Assembly: GCF_000576595.1 (NCBI RefSeq)
Contig: NZ_AWSA01000020.1
Coordinates: 16,707-80,706 of the forward strand
DNA: 64,000 nt
Origin: Intrasporangium oryzae NRRL B-24470
GTDB taxonomy: Bacteria > Actinomycetota > Actinomycetes > Actinomycetales > Dermatophilaceae
Direction: 5' to 3'
The notes under the pieces were generated by a model, which had not been told where the DNA came from, ran no database searches, and saw nothing but the letters and a program-made list of their open reading frames with translations. Position 1 is the stretch's first letter; each line of letters starts with the position of its first letter. The position numbers and the translations under genes were made by a program. This document shows positions 16,962 through 25,415 of the stretch, in pieces.

Positions 16962-17051
16962 GTGGCAACAGGTCGCGCTGCCGTCGTTGGGACCGCAGTC
17001 CTCGTCGCAGCCGTCCTCTACCTCGGAGCGCGACGGGGGAGCGCCGTCTGA
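16962..17051 (+). CDS. Possible small single-pass membrane peptide
   Basis: A 29-codon GTG-initiated frame immediately downstream of arsR encodes VATGRAAVVGTAVLVAAVLYLGARR, one plausible transmembrane helix with a basic C-terminal end. It could be a small membrane peptide co-transcribed with arsR, the relic of a lost permease, or chance coding. No clear ribosome binding site. Confidence 0.2.
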   Translation: MATGRAAVVGTAVLVAAVLYLGARRGSAV

Positions 17052-17163
17052 GTTCGGCGGCGCTGTGACCGGCGCGTCGAAGCGCGTTGCGGCCGGAGTG
17101 GGCGAGTCGCCTGCCGCGTGGGTGGTCCCATCGCCATAATCCTTGGGAAAGGCGGTGTCGAGC

Positions 17164-19545
17164 ATGGGCGCGATGGCAGTGTCGGCGGATGGCCAACCGG
17201 GTCGGCCGCGTGTGCTCGACCGGTGGGCGGGCGCAGTTCTGCGAAGCGGCGCCCCTTCTCGTGGTGTGTTCCGCTCGCCCCTCGACGGCGTCCGCTGTGT
17301 CGTAGCGCTGTTGGGCGCGGCCCTGACATGGTGGGCGATCGGGGACCTCGGCGGCTCGGGTTGGTCGCTGTCGGGGGTATGGGTCGGGACCCTGCTCGCT
17401 GCGACGCTGCTGTTGACGCTCACCGGTACGGGGGTCGCCCTGGTGGTTCTGGCCATTCGGCAGGGGCGCTGGCTTCTGGGGCTGTCCGCCGGGCTCGGGG
17501 CCGTGGCTGCGGCACTGGTCGTCATCGGAACGGCGTCAGACGCGGACACGATGGCCGCCATCGGATGGATGACGGGGATCGCGGCGACCGCCGCTCTCTG
17601 GCCGGCCGGCCTGGGGCCGCTGCACCGGGCTCTCGCCCTCGGCGAGCTGACGGCCGCCGTGTACCTGCTGCTCTTCACGACGATTCCCGTCCCGTCGCTC
17701 ATCGTGACCGCGGCGATCGGCTACGCGACAGGCTGCGCCTGGCGGTTGGTCGTCGGCCGTGACATCCCGACCGTCACCCCCGACGAGGCTGCGGCCCTCG
17801 CGCGCGAGCTGGGGGTGGCGGTCACGGGCGCGAAGCATGCCCGGTCGCCACGCAACGGCATGGCTGAACGGTTTCACGCACAGTCCGACTCGGGGAGCGT
17901 GGAGATCTGGGTTTACCAGCGCAGCACGGTCGATGCGCAGGTGCTGTCGCGGTTGTTGCGGTTCCTCTGGTACCGCAGCTCACGGATGCCGGTGCCGCTC
18001 ACCCGTTTGCAGAACCTCGAGCATCACCTCGCCGTCACGATGCGGGCAAGCGAGGTGGGTGCATCCTCCGCGACCATCGTGGCTGCCGGGCTGGCCGGGA
18101 GCGCCGAAGACGCCGTCGTCGTGACCACCCTCGACCCAGGTCGGACGCTTGTCGATCTCGTCGGAGACGAGGTCGACGACCCTTTGCTCGACGACCTGTG
18201 GCGGCTCCTGGTCAGATTCGGACTGGCGGGCGTCTCCCACGGCGCGATCACGGCCGACTCGGTGGCCACCGACGGCGTCTCGTGGACGTTGCGCAACCTG
18301 CCGGGCGGCTCGGTCGTCTCGACCGCTCGCGATCTGGCGGCCGACCGGGCCGCCTGCCTCGTGGTGAGCGCACAGGTTGTCGGTGCCGACCGTGCCGTCG
18401 CGTCGTGTCGCCGAGTCCTGGACGACGAGCAGCTCGGAGAGGTCCTGTCGATGGTCCAGCCGGCCGCGTTGCCCTCGGGCGCTCGGCCGGGGCGCAAGTC
18501 CTCTCTGCTCAAGGACCTCCGTCAGCGGCTGACCAGCGCCCTCGACATCGAGTCGGCCGAGCTTGCCGAGGTTCGCCGGATCAAGGCCAGCAGCGTGCTC
18601 ATGGCGGCCGGCACCTTGCTGGGCCTCTGGCTGCTCATCGGGCAGTTCTCGGGTTTCGAGGACCTCTGGCAGACGGTCCTGTCGGCGAGCTGGGGCTGGA
18701 TCGTGGGGGCCTTCATCGTCGGGGTCACTCCCAACTTCACCCAGGCCATCGCGATGAGCGGTGCCGTCGCCGCGATGTTGCGCATCCGACCGCTGGTCCT
18801 GCTCCGGCTGGCTGACGGCTTCTTCGGGCTCGTCGGTGGCACGGTGGCGATCACCGCGGCCTCGGTGCGCTACTTCCAAAAGGAGGGCCTCGGCGCCTCC
18901 GTCGCGGTCAGCTCCGGGGTGCTGTGCAGCCTGGCAGGCTTTGCCGTGCAGATCGTGCTCTCGCTGATCGCGGCGCTTTTCGCATGGGGCTCGTTCTCCC
19001 TCGAGAACCTCCAGGCCAGCTCGGGCGGCACTGCGGGCACCAGCGGTGGGAACGGCACGCTGCTCTGGGTGCTGCTCGGCGCCCTCGTGCTCGCCGGAGT
19101 CGTCGCCGGGCTGTTGGCGCTGCGTCCCCGGTTCCGTCGGCAGGTGGTCGACAAGGCCAAGCCACAGTACGAGGTCGTGCGCGACAACCTGCGCGACATC
19201 GCGAGCCGGCCCAACAAGCTGCAGCGGCTGTTCGGTGCGAACCTGTGCAGCCAGATCCTCTTCGCGTGGAGCCTCGGTCTGTGCCTGCACGCATACGGAG
19301 CCTCCGTCTCCGTCTGGGTGCTGATCCTGGTCAACACCGCCGCGTCGCTACTCGGCGGGCTCGCGCCCATTCCCGGTGGCATGGGCGTCATGGAGGGCGC
19401 GATCATCACCGGACTCATGGCCGCTGGCGTCCCGCAGGAGCAGGCCGTGCCCGCCACCTTCGCCTACCGACTCATCACGGCATACCTGCCGCCGGTCTGG
19501 GGCTACCCGGCCATCTTCTGGCTGCGCAAGAACGACTACCTCTGA
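17164..19545 (+). CDS. Large membrane protein: lysylphosphatidylglycerol synthase/flippase-like (UPF0104) domain
   Basis: 793-residue membrane protein. About residues 35-200 contain several transmembrane helices; about 210-430 is a soluble domain with distant kinase-like organisation (a SAEDAVVVTTLDPGRTLVDL segment and GLAGVSHGAITADS resembling a catalytic-loop HG-A pattern without the Asp); about 450-790 is the LPG_synthase_TM/AglD-type domain ending LGGLAPIPGGMGVMEGAIITGLMAAGVP. Such proteins are thought to flip or modify lipids. The ATG at 17164 is preferred; a TTG at 17143 is possible. Monocistronic by position. Confidence 0.7.
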   Translation: MGAMAVSADGQPGRPRVLDRWAGAVLRSGAPSRGVFRSPLDGVRCVVALLGAALTWWAIGDLGGSGWSLSGVWVGTLLAATLLLTLTGTGVALVVLAIRQGRWLLGLSAGLGAVAAALVVIGTASDADTMAAIGWMTGIAATAALWPAGLGPLHRALALGELTAAVYLLLFTTIPVPSLIVTAAIGYATGCAWRLVVGRDIPTVTPDEAAALARELGVAVTGAKHARSPRNGMAERFHAQSDSGSVEIWVYQRSTVDAQVLSRLLRFLWYRSSRMPVPLTRLQNLEHHLAVTMRASEVGASSATIVAAGLAGSAEDAVVVTTLDPGRTLVDLVGDEVDDPLLDDLWRLLVRFGLAGVSHGAITADSVATDGVSWTLRNLPGGSVVSTARDLAADRAACLVVSAQVVGADRAVASCRRVLDDEQLGEVLSMVQPAALPSGARPGRKSSLLKDLRQRLTSALDIESAELAEVRRIKASSVLMAAGTLLGLWLLIGQFSGFEDLWQTVLSASWGWIVGAFIVGVTPNFTQAIAMSGAVAAMLRIRPLVLLRLADGFFGLVGGTVAITAASVRYFQKEGLGASVAVSSGVLCSLAGFAVQIVLSLIAALFAWGSFSLENLQASSGGTAGTSGGNGTLLWVLLGALVLAGVVAGLLALRPRFRRQVVDKAKPQYEVVRDNLRDIASRPNKLQRLFGANLCSQILFAWSLGLCLHAYGASVSVWVLILVNTAASLLGGLAPIPGGMGVMEGAIITGLMAAGVPQEQAVPATFAYRLITAYLPPVWGYPAIFWLRKNDYL

Positions 19546-19630
19546 CCGGACCTTCGGCCCTAGCGACCAGAGCAGCCGCGCGGACAATCAGGTGGAAGGT
19601 TGGACCTGTTCCCGAAGTGAGGTGCTCTCG

Positions 19631-20341
19631 ATGAGTCGCCGACAGGTGTACTGGTTGGCAGGGGGTGCGCTCGCCGCGGAGATCGGGGCCTACCTTCTTT
19701 GGAGACCCAGGATGCTGCTGTGGGGCGCGACCAGCGTCGAGGCGAGCGAGACGCTACCCGGGGACGAGCACACCCCGAACCCACGAGTGCAGAGCACGCG
19801 GGCGATCACGATCGAGGCGCCCCCTGAGCAGGTTTGGCCCTGGCTGATGCAGATGGGCATCGGCCGCGGCGGGTTCTACAGCCATGACTGGCTGGAGCGG
19901 CTGATGTTCCGCGCTCGCTACATCGAAGGGCGCCATTCGGCGACCCGGATCCACCCGGAGGTGGCGTCGCTGAAGGTCGGAGACACCGTGCCGATGGGCG
20001 CCGGTGCGTTCGCGCCCGTCTCGGAGGTCAAACCGCACGAGTACTTGGTCGCACAGGAGACCTTCGTGCTGCGGCCGCTGCCCGGAGGCAGGACGCGGCT
20101 GATCACCCGTTACCGCGGCATGGGCTTCCTTTCCCCGGCGGCGCATGCCATCAGACCGGATGCCGGACCAGTGCCCCGGCTCGTCCGGCTTGCGTTCCTG
20201 CGTGTCCCCGGCGTCGACCTCGCCGCCCGGGCGCTGGACTTCTTCGTCGGTGACCTTCTGCACCACTACATGGAGACCGGAATGCTCACCGGGATCAAAG
20301 CACGCGCGGAACAAGGGTCGCTGGGCTTGAGACCGTGCTAG
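19631..20341 (+). CDS. SRPBCC family protein with N-terminal membrane anchor
   Basis: 236-residue protein. An N-terminal hydrophobic segment (YWLAGGALAAEIGAYLL) may anchor it; then a START/Bet v1-like fold begins TRAITIEAPPEQVWPWLMQMGIGRGGFYSHDWLERLM and continues to RTRLITRYRGMGF. This subgroup is common in Actinobacteria with unknown lipid-like ligand. The ATG follows GTGAGGTG. It trails the flippase-like gene by about 85 bases, perhaps in the same transcript. Confidence 0.75.
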   Translation: MSRRQVYWLAGGALAAEIGAYLLWRPRMLLWGATSVEASETLPGDEHTPNPRVQSTRAITIEAPPEQVWPWLMQMGIGRGGFYSHDWLERLMFRARYIEGRHSATRIHPEVASLKVGDTVPMGAGAFAPVSEVKPHEYLVAQETFVLRPLPGGRTRLITRYRGMGFLSPAAHAIRPDAGPVPRLVRLAFLRVPGVDLAARALDFFVGDLLHHYMETGMLTGIKARAEQGSLGLRPC

Positions 20342-20599
20342 GTGTCCAACCTGGCGTGGCGTGCGGCCACGATTCTCGTGCCGTGACGCCAGCGGGTGAG
20401 GCCATGCTGTCAGGCGAACGATCGGGAGTTGAGGGCGGGACGACTACGGCCGGTCCACGGGAGCCGTCGAGGATTTCCGCGTCATCACCGGTTCCCGAAG
20501 GGCGGCCGACGCCACGGTGAACCGTCGTATCACAGCACCTCTCGCGCGGCTCTGCCTCCACGTACCAGTCCTCAAGCCTCACGGGAGGAGGCGGTTCGA

Positions 20600-21139
20600 G
20601 TGGTCGGAACGGGAAAGGACATCGTCGTCAGGGTGGACGACGGCATTCTGTGGATCGGGAAGGCGGCGTACCCGCTGCGCAACATCGCACGCGCTGAGAC
20701 CGTGGAGATCCACTGGCGCAAGGGCAGTGCCGTCATGAGGTGGCTCGTGCACTGCATGCTCATCGCCGCACTGGCCGCTGCGGCGTATGTCGTCAAGGAC
20801 GACGTGCGCCTCGACGGGATAAGTCACAGCGAGATGACACGGCTCGTCGGCTATGTCGTCCTGGGCCTCCTGTGTCTGCGGACCCTGTTCCTCTTGCCTG
20901 TGCTCTTCGCCCGCAAGCATTGGGCCATGCTCCTCGACACATCAGGGAGCGCGCAGGCGGCCGTGGTCAACCCGGACCGGCGCAAGATCGACGGCCTCGT
21001 CAACGACGTGGTGGCCGCGATCCAGAACCCGAAGCAGAAGTTCGAGCAGCACCTCACGACCTTCAGCTTCGCGGGGGCAACCATCGGCGCGGGCGCCAAC
21101 ATCGGCCAGAGCGGCGGACGAAACAAGGTGACCATATGA
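20600..21139 (+). CDS. DUF6232-like two-TM protein with C-terminal Gly-rich motif
   Basis: 179-residue protein beginning VVGTGKDIVVRVDDGILWIGKAAYPLRNIARAET, the soluble N-terminal part that I recognise as DUF6232-like. Two transmembrane helices follow (about 45-64 and 81-103). The last 25 residues (155-179) are a Gly-rich motif: F-x-FAGATIGAGA, then NIGQ, then GGRNKVTI. The same motif opens the next protein, whose start overlaps this stop (ATGA). GTG start chosen for the GGGAGGAGG site ten bases upstream. The C-terminal motif looks like a homotypic interaction module; see findings. Confidence 0.65.
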   Translation: MVGTGKDIVVRVDDGILWIGKAAYPLRNIARAETVEIHWRKGSAVMRWLVHCMLIAALAAAAYVVKDDVRLDGISHSEMTRLVGYVVLGLLCLRTLFLLPVLFARKHWAMLLDTSGSAQAAVVNPDRRKIDGLVNDVVAAIQNPKQKFEQHLTTFSFAGATIGAGANIGQSGGRNKVTI

Positions 21140-21501
21140 GTACCGACGACGACACCACGTTCAACTTTGCAGGCGCGACCATTGGCGCCGGCGCGACCAT
21201 CGGCCAGAGGGGCGGTCGGAACAAGGTGACGATCCGGGATGCCACGACCCAGTCCGCGGTCCTGCCGGCGGCTGCCGTACGCGACCTTGAGATCGCCGTC
21301 GCGCAACTGCGAGGCCTGTTGTCGCGGGAGGACCAGGCGATCGTCGACCAGAACGTCGCGACCGTGAAGGCGGCAGGCTCGGACCGCTCCATTGCACGGA
21401 GCGCGCTGAACGCCATTGCGGGGGTGGCGTCACTCGTCGGAGGTGTCGGCGCCCCAGTCGTCCTGGCGGTGAAGGCTCTCATGTCGGCGCTCAGCTCGTG
21501 A
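21136..21501 (+). CDS. Small protein with N-terminal Gly-rich motif and C-terminal hydrophobic helix
   Basis: 121-residue protein of no family I recognise. Residues 9-33 repeat the Gly-rich motif of the preceding protein (22 of 25 residues identical). Residues 45-80 are a charged helix (AVRDLEIAVAQLRGLLSRED). Residues 90-120 are a hydrophobic, Gly-broken segment (NAIAGVASLVGGVGAPVVLAVKAL) that could insert in a membrane or pack as a helical hairpin. Translationally coupled (ATGA) to the DUF6232-like membrane protein, so the two are made together. Confidence 0.65.
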   Translation: MSTDDDTTFNFAGATIGAGATIGQRGGRNKVTIRDATTQSAVLPAAAVRDLEIAVAQLRGLLSREDQAIVDQNVATVKAAGSDRSIARSALNAIAGVASLVGGVGAPVVLAVKALMSALSS

Positions 21502-21569
21502 CACGACTGCCGGCTGCGTCGGGTTGCCGCGGCCGGGCACTCGGACATAGCGCCGAAGGTGACCCTCCG

Positions 21570-21662
21570 CCTCCCGAATCCCCCCGTACACATCCACCAA
21601 CGTGAAGAAGGACCGGACGAAAAGCGTGCCTGGTCCTCACTAGCGTCGGTGGAGCTGAGGGG
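21570..21662. repeat. Decayed copy A of a 120-bp duplication including the tRNA-Ala 3' end
   Basis: This segment repeats 21690-21782 at an offset of about 119-120 bases: CTCCCGAATCCCCC, a block around GAAGGACCGGACGAAAAGCGTG, and GGTGGAGCTGAGGGGA, which is the 3' end of the tRNA-Ala gene. Only the terminal part of the tRNA is present and the hairpin arm has mutated. It looks like a remnant att-type scar or an old tandem duplication. Confidence 0.7.
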
Positions 21663-21689
21663 AGCCGTCGTCGCTCGTTCCTCGCTCCT

Positions 21690-21841
<152 letters not shown>

Positions 21842-21948
21842 TTGTGCAGCAGGACTCTAACACCACCCCAGCCCGAGGTGAAAACCGGGGCGAGGGGGAC
21901 CTGCGCACCCACCGACGGCACCTCGAGGAGCCCCGTGAGCGAGGCCCG

Positions 21949-23532
21949 TCAGACCCAGCTGGGGAACCACATTCGGCGCTGCCACTCCTGCAGCGGGATG
22001 ACGTCGGCGACGTAGATCGGATGGAAGAACGCGAACAGTGCCATCGTCAGCAGAACGAAGCCACCGATCACTGCAAGGCCCACGCGGCGGCGGGTCGGCG
22101 AGACGTCCCGCCCCCCGAGGATCATGCCGAGGGCGTAGACGCAGGCGAGCACGACCCACGGCACGAAAGCCACCTCGTAGAACGAGTAGATCGTCCGGTT
22201 CGCGAGGAAGAACCACGGCAGGTAGCCGGCGAACAGGCCGCAGAGGATCGCGCCGGCCCGCCAGTCGCGCCGCAGCGCCCACATGAAGAGCAGGACGAAG
22301 ATCGCGAGGGTCGCGCCCCACCAGATCGACACCGTGCCGATCGAGGTGATCGCCTTGCTGCACTGGTCGACCAGGCAGCCGTCGGCGCCCTTCTTCGGCC
22401 CCTCGTAGAAGAAGGAGGTGGGCCGCCCCTGGATGAGCCACGACCACGGGCTCGTCTGGTAGGGGTGCGGCGAGTTGATCGACTGGGTCGAGGCGTACAT
22501 CTGCTGGTGGTAGGCCCACAGCGAGCGCCACCAGTCGGGGAGCCACCCGTAGTCCTTCGACGGGTTCGTCTCCGCCCAGGTGCGGAACGACCCGCCCTTC
22601 GTCAGGATCCAGCCCGTCCAGCTCGCCACATAGGTGACGAAGGCCGCCCCGATGACCTGCAGGGCGGCATACGGGCCGTCCTTGAGGAGCCCGCCGGCCG
22701 CCCAGCCGCGCACGCCCGCGGCCCGCCGCGCGCCGATGTCCCAGAAGACGGTGAGCAGGCCGAAGAAGACGAGGAAGTAGAGGCCCGACCACTTCACGCC
22801 GGCGGAGAGGCCGAGCATGATCCCGGCGACCCACCGCCAGGGCCGCCAGCCGAGCCAGGGACCGAACCACGAGAGGTCGGCGCGGGAGCGCCCGGCGACC
22901 GCCCGGACCATGACCTCGCGGGCCTTGTCGCGGTCGATGAGCAGGGCGCCGAACGCGGCGAGCCCGAAGAACATGACGAAGATGTCGAGCAGGCCCGTGC
23001 GCGAGTGGACGAAGTGGTGCCCCTCGAAGGCGAGTAGGGCCGCGGCGACGGTCCCCATGAGGTCGGAGCGGAAGAGCCGGCGCGCGACCCGTCCGAGCAT
23101 GAAGATCGAGATCGTCCCCGCGAGCGCGACGGCGAAGCGCCACCCGAACGAGTTGAGGATCCCGAACGGAGTCTCGCCCCACCCGATGAGCCACTTCCCG
23201 ACGGGCGGGTGGACGACGAAGTCGCCCTCGGTGCCCCACACGAACGGGTCGTTGGCCGTGAAGTGCTGGTCGACCTGCTTAGCGTTCTCGAGGACCGGGT
23301 CGACCTTCATCTCGAACCAGTAGAGGACCATCGACCAGCCCTGCTTGACGTAGTACGTCTCGTCGAACACGAGCTGGTGCGGCGCCCCCACGTGCCAGAA
23401 GCGCATGAAGCCGCCGACGGCAGTGAAGAAGAGCGGGCCGACCCACCCCAGCCAGGCCCCGCGACGGGTCGCCCGGAAGTCCTCCCTCGGGTCCCCGAGC
23501 AGGCGAGCGCGCACCTGCGGGGCCGAGTTCAT
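21949..23532 (-). CDS. pmt: Dolichyl-phosphate-mannose-protein mannosyltransferase family (Pmt, GT39)
   Basis: 527-residue GT-C fold membrane enzyme that transfers mannose from polyprenyl-phosphomannose to Ser/Thr of exported proteins. The catalytic DE pair is in LVFDETYYVKQ (residues 57-58), followed by HFTANDPFVWGTEGDFVVHPPVGKWLIG; about ten transmembrane helices follow, with EGHHFVHSRTGLLDIFVM and a C-terminal FFHPIYVADVIPLQEWQRRMWFPSWV. In mycobacteria and many other Actinobacteria pmt sits next to rsmI; here they are 6.7 kb apart. ATG 23532 chosen because TACGAT lies seven bases upstream; ATG 23541 is possible. Confidence 0.9.
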   Translation of the reverse strand: MNSAPQVRARLLGDPREDFRATRRGAWLGWVGPLFFTAVGGFMRFWHVGAPHQLVFDETYYVKQGWSMVLYWFEMKVDPVLENAKQVDQHFTANDPFVWGTEGDFVVHPPVGKWLIGWGETPFGILNSFGWRFAVALAGTISIFMLGRVARRLFRSDLMGTVAAALLAFEGHHFVHSRTGLLDIFVMFFGLAAFGALLIDRDKAREVMVRAVAGRSRADLSWFGPWLGWRPWRWVAGIMLGLSAGVKWSGLYFLVFFGLLTVFWDIGARRAAGVRGWAAGGLLKDGPYAALQVIGAAFVTYVASWTGWILTKGGSFRTWAETNPSKDYGWLPDWWRSLWAYHQQMYASTQSINSPHPYQTSPWSWLIQGRPTSFFYEGPKKGADGCLVDQCSKAITSIGTVSIWWGATLAIFVLLFMWALRRDWRAGAILCGLFAGYLPWFFLANRTIYSFYEVAFVPWVVLACVYALGMILGGRDVSPTRRRVGLAVIGGFVLLTMALFAFFHPIYVADVIPLQEWQRRMWFPSWV

Positions 23533-23608
23533 GGGCGACATCGTATGCAGCGGAACTGGGTGGTCGTGTCCGTGTTCGTCCCCTGAGTTGCGAGATGCAC
23601 GACCCGCC

Positions 23609-23623
23609 CGTATGCCGCTGGGC
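23609..23623 (+). repeat. Dispersed 15-bp word, copy 2
   Basis: CGTATGCCGCTGGGC in the spacer between the pmt start and the CPBP protease stop. Confidence 0.8.
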
Positions 23624-23627
23624 CGGG

Positions 23628-24479
23628 TCAGATGCTGACGCCGCGGGCCCGCAGCACCGAGTAGCCGACGAAGGCGACGGTGTCGAGGACCGCATGGCAG
23701 ACGACGAGCGGCATCACCCGGCGGGTCCGGATGAAGACGAGGCCGAGCACGAGACCCATGACGATGTTGCCTGCGAACCCCCCGAACCCCTGGTAGAGGT
23801 GGTAGCTGCCGCGGATCACCGCCGACACGCCCATGACGAGCGGCCAGGACCACCCGATCTGGCGCCAGCGCGTGAAGAGGTAGCCGACCATGATGACCTC
23901 TTCGAGCAGGGCGTTCTCGATCGCCGCCAGGACGAGGACGGGCCCGGACCACCAGACGGCGGTCAGGTTGGCCGCCGACACCTGGGTGTTGATGCCGATC
24001 GCCTTGGCGAGGAAGTAGAAGGCGAGGCCCGGGATGCCGATGAGGGCGGCGAGCCCGAGCCCGCGCAGCGCGTCGCGGCCGGGCTCGCTCCGGTCGAACC
24101 CGATGAACCGCGCCGCGCGCAGCTCGACGCTCGGCCGGTGGATCCGGTTGAGCAGGTAGAGGGCAAGGAGGACCGCCACGAGCGGCAGGGCGATGCCGGC
24201 GAGCTGGTAAGCGAGGTCGAGCCACGGGCGGTCGGGCGTCGCCGACTGGTTCATCGCCGTCGTCTGCTTCGAGAGCGGAATGGGCCGGGTCAGCTTCTCG
24301 ATGATGCTGAGGACCGCCCACACCGCGGATGCGCCGAGGCTGACGCCGAGCACGAGAAGCGTCTCGGTCCGCAGGCCGCGCCGGTGCGTCTCGCCCGCCA
24401 CCGCAATCGGGTCACGGTCCGACGGGGCGAGCCCAGCGGCATACCACCGGCGTGGTGGGCTCTCCGGGATGGGCGACAT
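23628..24479 (-). CDS. CPBP family intramembrane metalloprotease
   Basis: 283-residue membrane protein with about eight helices. The CPBP motifs are ENALLEEVIMVGYLFTR (Glu-Glu of motif 1), SYHLYQGFGGFAGNIVMGLVLG (motif 2 His and the following Asn) and MPLVVCHAVLDTVAFVG (final His). These enzymes resemble Rce1/ABI proteases; the bacterial substrate is usually unknown. The ATG at 24479 is supported by TACAGT six bases upstream (leaderless). It lies upstream of pmt on the same strand. Confidence 0.85.
   Translation of the reverse strand: MSPIPESPPRRWYAAGLAPSDRDPIAVAGETHRRGLRTETLLVLGVSLGASAVWAVLSIIEKLTRPIPLSKQTTAMNQSATPDRPWLDLAYQLAGIALPLVAVLLALYLLNRIHRPSVELRAARFIGFDRSEPGRDALRGLGLAALIGIPGLAFYFLAKAIGINTQVSAANLTAVWWSGPVLVLAAIENALLEEVIMVGYLFTRWRQIGWSWPLVMGVSAVIRGSYHLYQGFGGFAGNIVMGLVLGLVFIRTRRVMPLVVCHAVLDTVAFVGYSVLRARGVSI
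24431..24444 (-). repeat. Dispersed word, copy 3 (inside the CPBP gene)
   Basis: GCCCAGCGGCATAC, the reverse complement of the repeated word, in the N-terminal codons of the CPBP gene. Confidence 0.75.
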
Positions 24480-24544
24480 GGCGCCACTGTACTTTCGCGC
24501 CCCCACTTTCCGCGGCGCCTCGGGCGCGACGGCCCCCGGACCCC

Positions 24545-24580
24545 TAGGGTCGGTTCATGACCAGGGACGTGTCCGCGTGA
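24545..24580 (+). promoter_or_regulatory. Leaderless promoter and 7-codon leader cistron before the dienelactone hydrolase
   Basis: TAGGGT (24545-24550) lies six bases before ATG 24557, which opens the short frame MTRDVSA ending TGA at 24578-24580. That stop overlaps the GTG start of the hydrolase gene (GTGA, 24577). The layout predicts a leaderless transcript whose first ribosomes translate seven codons and reinitiate at the GTG. Confidence 0.55.
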
Positions 24581-25323
24581 GCCTCCTCGCAGAGTGGGAG
24601 GCGGGAACGCACTCGGCGGACGGGTTGACCTATCCGACGTATCGTCGCGGCTCCGGTCCCGGCGTCGTCGTCATGCACGAGAGCCCGGGCCTGACGCCCG
24701 AGGTCATCGCCTTCGGTGATGAGCTCGTCGGCCACGGCTTCACGGTCGTCATGCCGCACCTCTTCGGGAGCTCGCACGCGCCCCCGCGAACGTGGGAGGG
24801 CGCCCGCGTCATCCCGCGGCTGTGCGTCACGCGGGAGTTCACGATGCTCGGGACCGGTCGCACGGCCCCGCTCGCCGAGTGGCTGCGCAGCCTGGCGCGG
24901 GAGCTCCACGCCCACGTCGGCGGACCTGGGGTAGGCGCGGTCGGGATGTGCGTCACGGGCGGCTTCGCCCTCGCGATGATGCTCGACCCGGTCGTCATCG
25001 CACCCGTCGTCGCCCAGCCCGCGGCACCCATCCCGCTCGGCCCGCGGCGCGCCGCCGACGTCAACCTCACGCCGGACGACCTCGCGGTGGTCGCGAGGCG
25101 CGCGAGGGAGGGGTGCCCCGTGCTCGGCGTCCGCTACCGCCACGACTGGGTGACCGGGACCCGGTTCGACACGCTGAGCAAGGCACTGGGCGACGCCTTC
25201 ATCCGCGTCGAGCTCGAGGGGCATGGGCACTCCACCCTGACCGACCACAGACACCCCGACGCCGTGGAGCGGGTCGTCGGCTTCCTCACCGAAAGACTCG
25301 CTGCTCGTAGCATGGATTCCTGA
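24577..25323 (+). CDS. Dienelactone hydrolase family protein
   Basis: 248-residue alpha/beta hydrolase of the DLH type. VVVMHESPGLTPEV is the oxyanion strand, GAVGMCVTGGFALAMML holds the nucleophile Cys in a GMCVTGG elbow, and GHGHSTLTDHRHPDAVERVVGFL provides the His. The Cys nucleophile is typical of dienelactone hydrolases, which open enol-lactones. The GTG start overlaps the stop of a 7-codon leader cistron. Convergent neighbours give no metabolic clue. Confidence 0.8.
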   Translation: MSLLAEWEAGTHSADGLTYPTYRRGSGPGVVVMHESPGLTPEVIAFGDELVGHGFTVVMPHLFGSSHAPPRTWEGARVIPRLCVTREFTMLGTGRTAPLAEWLRSLARELHAHVGGPGVGAVGMCVTGGFALAMMLDPVVIAPVVAQPAAPIPLGPRRAADVNLTPDDLAVVARRAREGCPVLGVRYRHDWVTGTRFDTLSKALGDAFIRVELEGHGHSTLTDHRHPDAVERVVGFLTERLAARSMDS

Positions 25324-25415
25324 GGTTTCCCTGGAAGAAGTCTCCGCGCGCCCTTAATGTGTGACGGCGGACACCGTCCGTTGGCTCGGGGGCTTCATCG
25401 TGTGAGGGAGCATTC

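Noticed and set aside
20295..20582. 95-codon minus-strand frame between the SRPBCC gene and the motif pair
   Set aside because: No ribosome binding site, no recognisable sequence, Pro/Ser/Arg composition typical of antisense; the 258-base gap is left without a gene.
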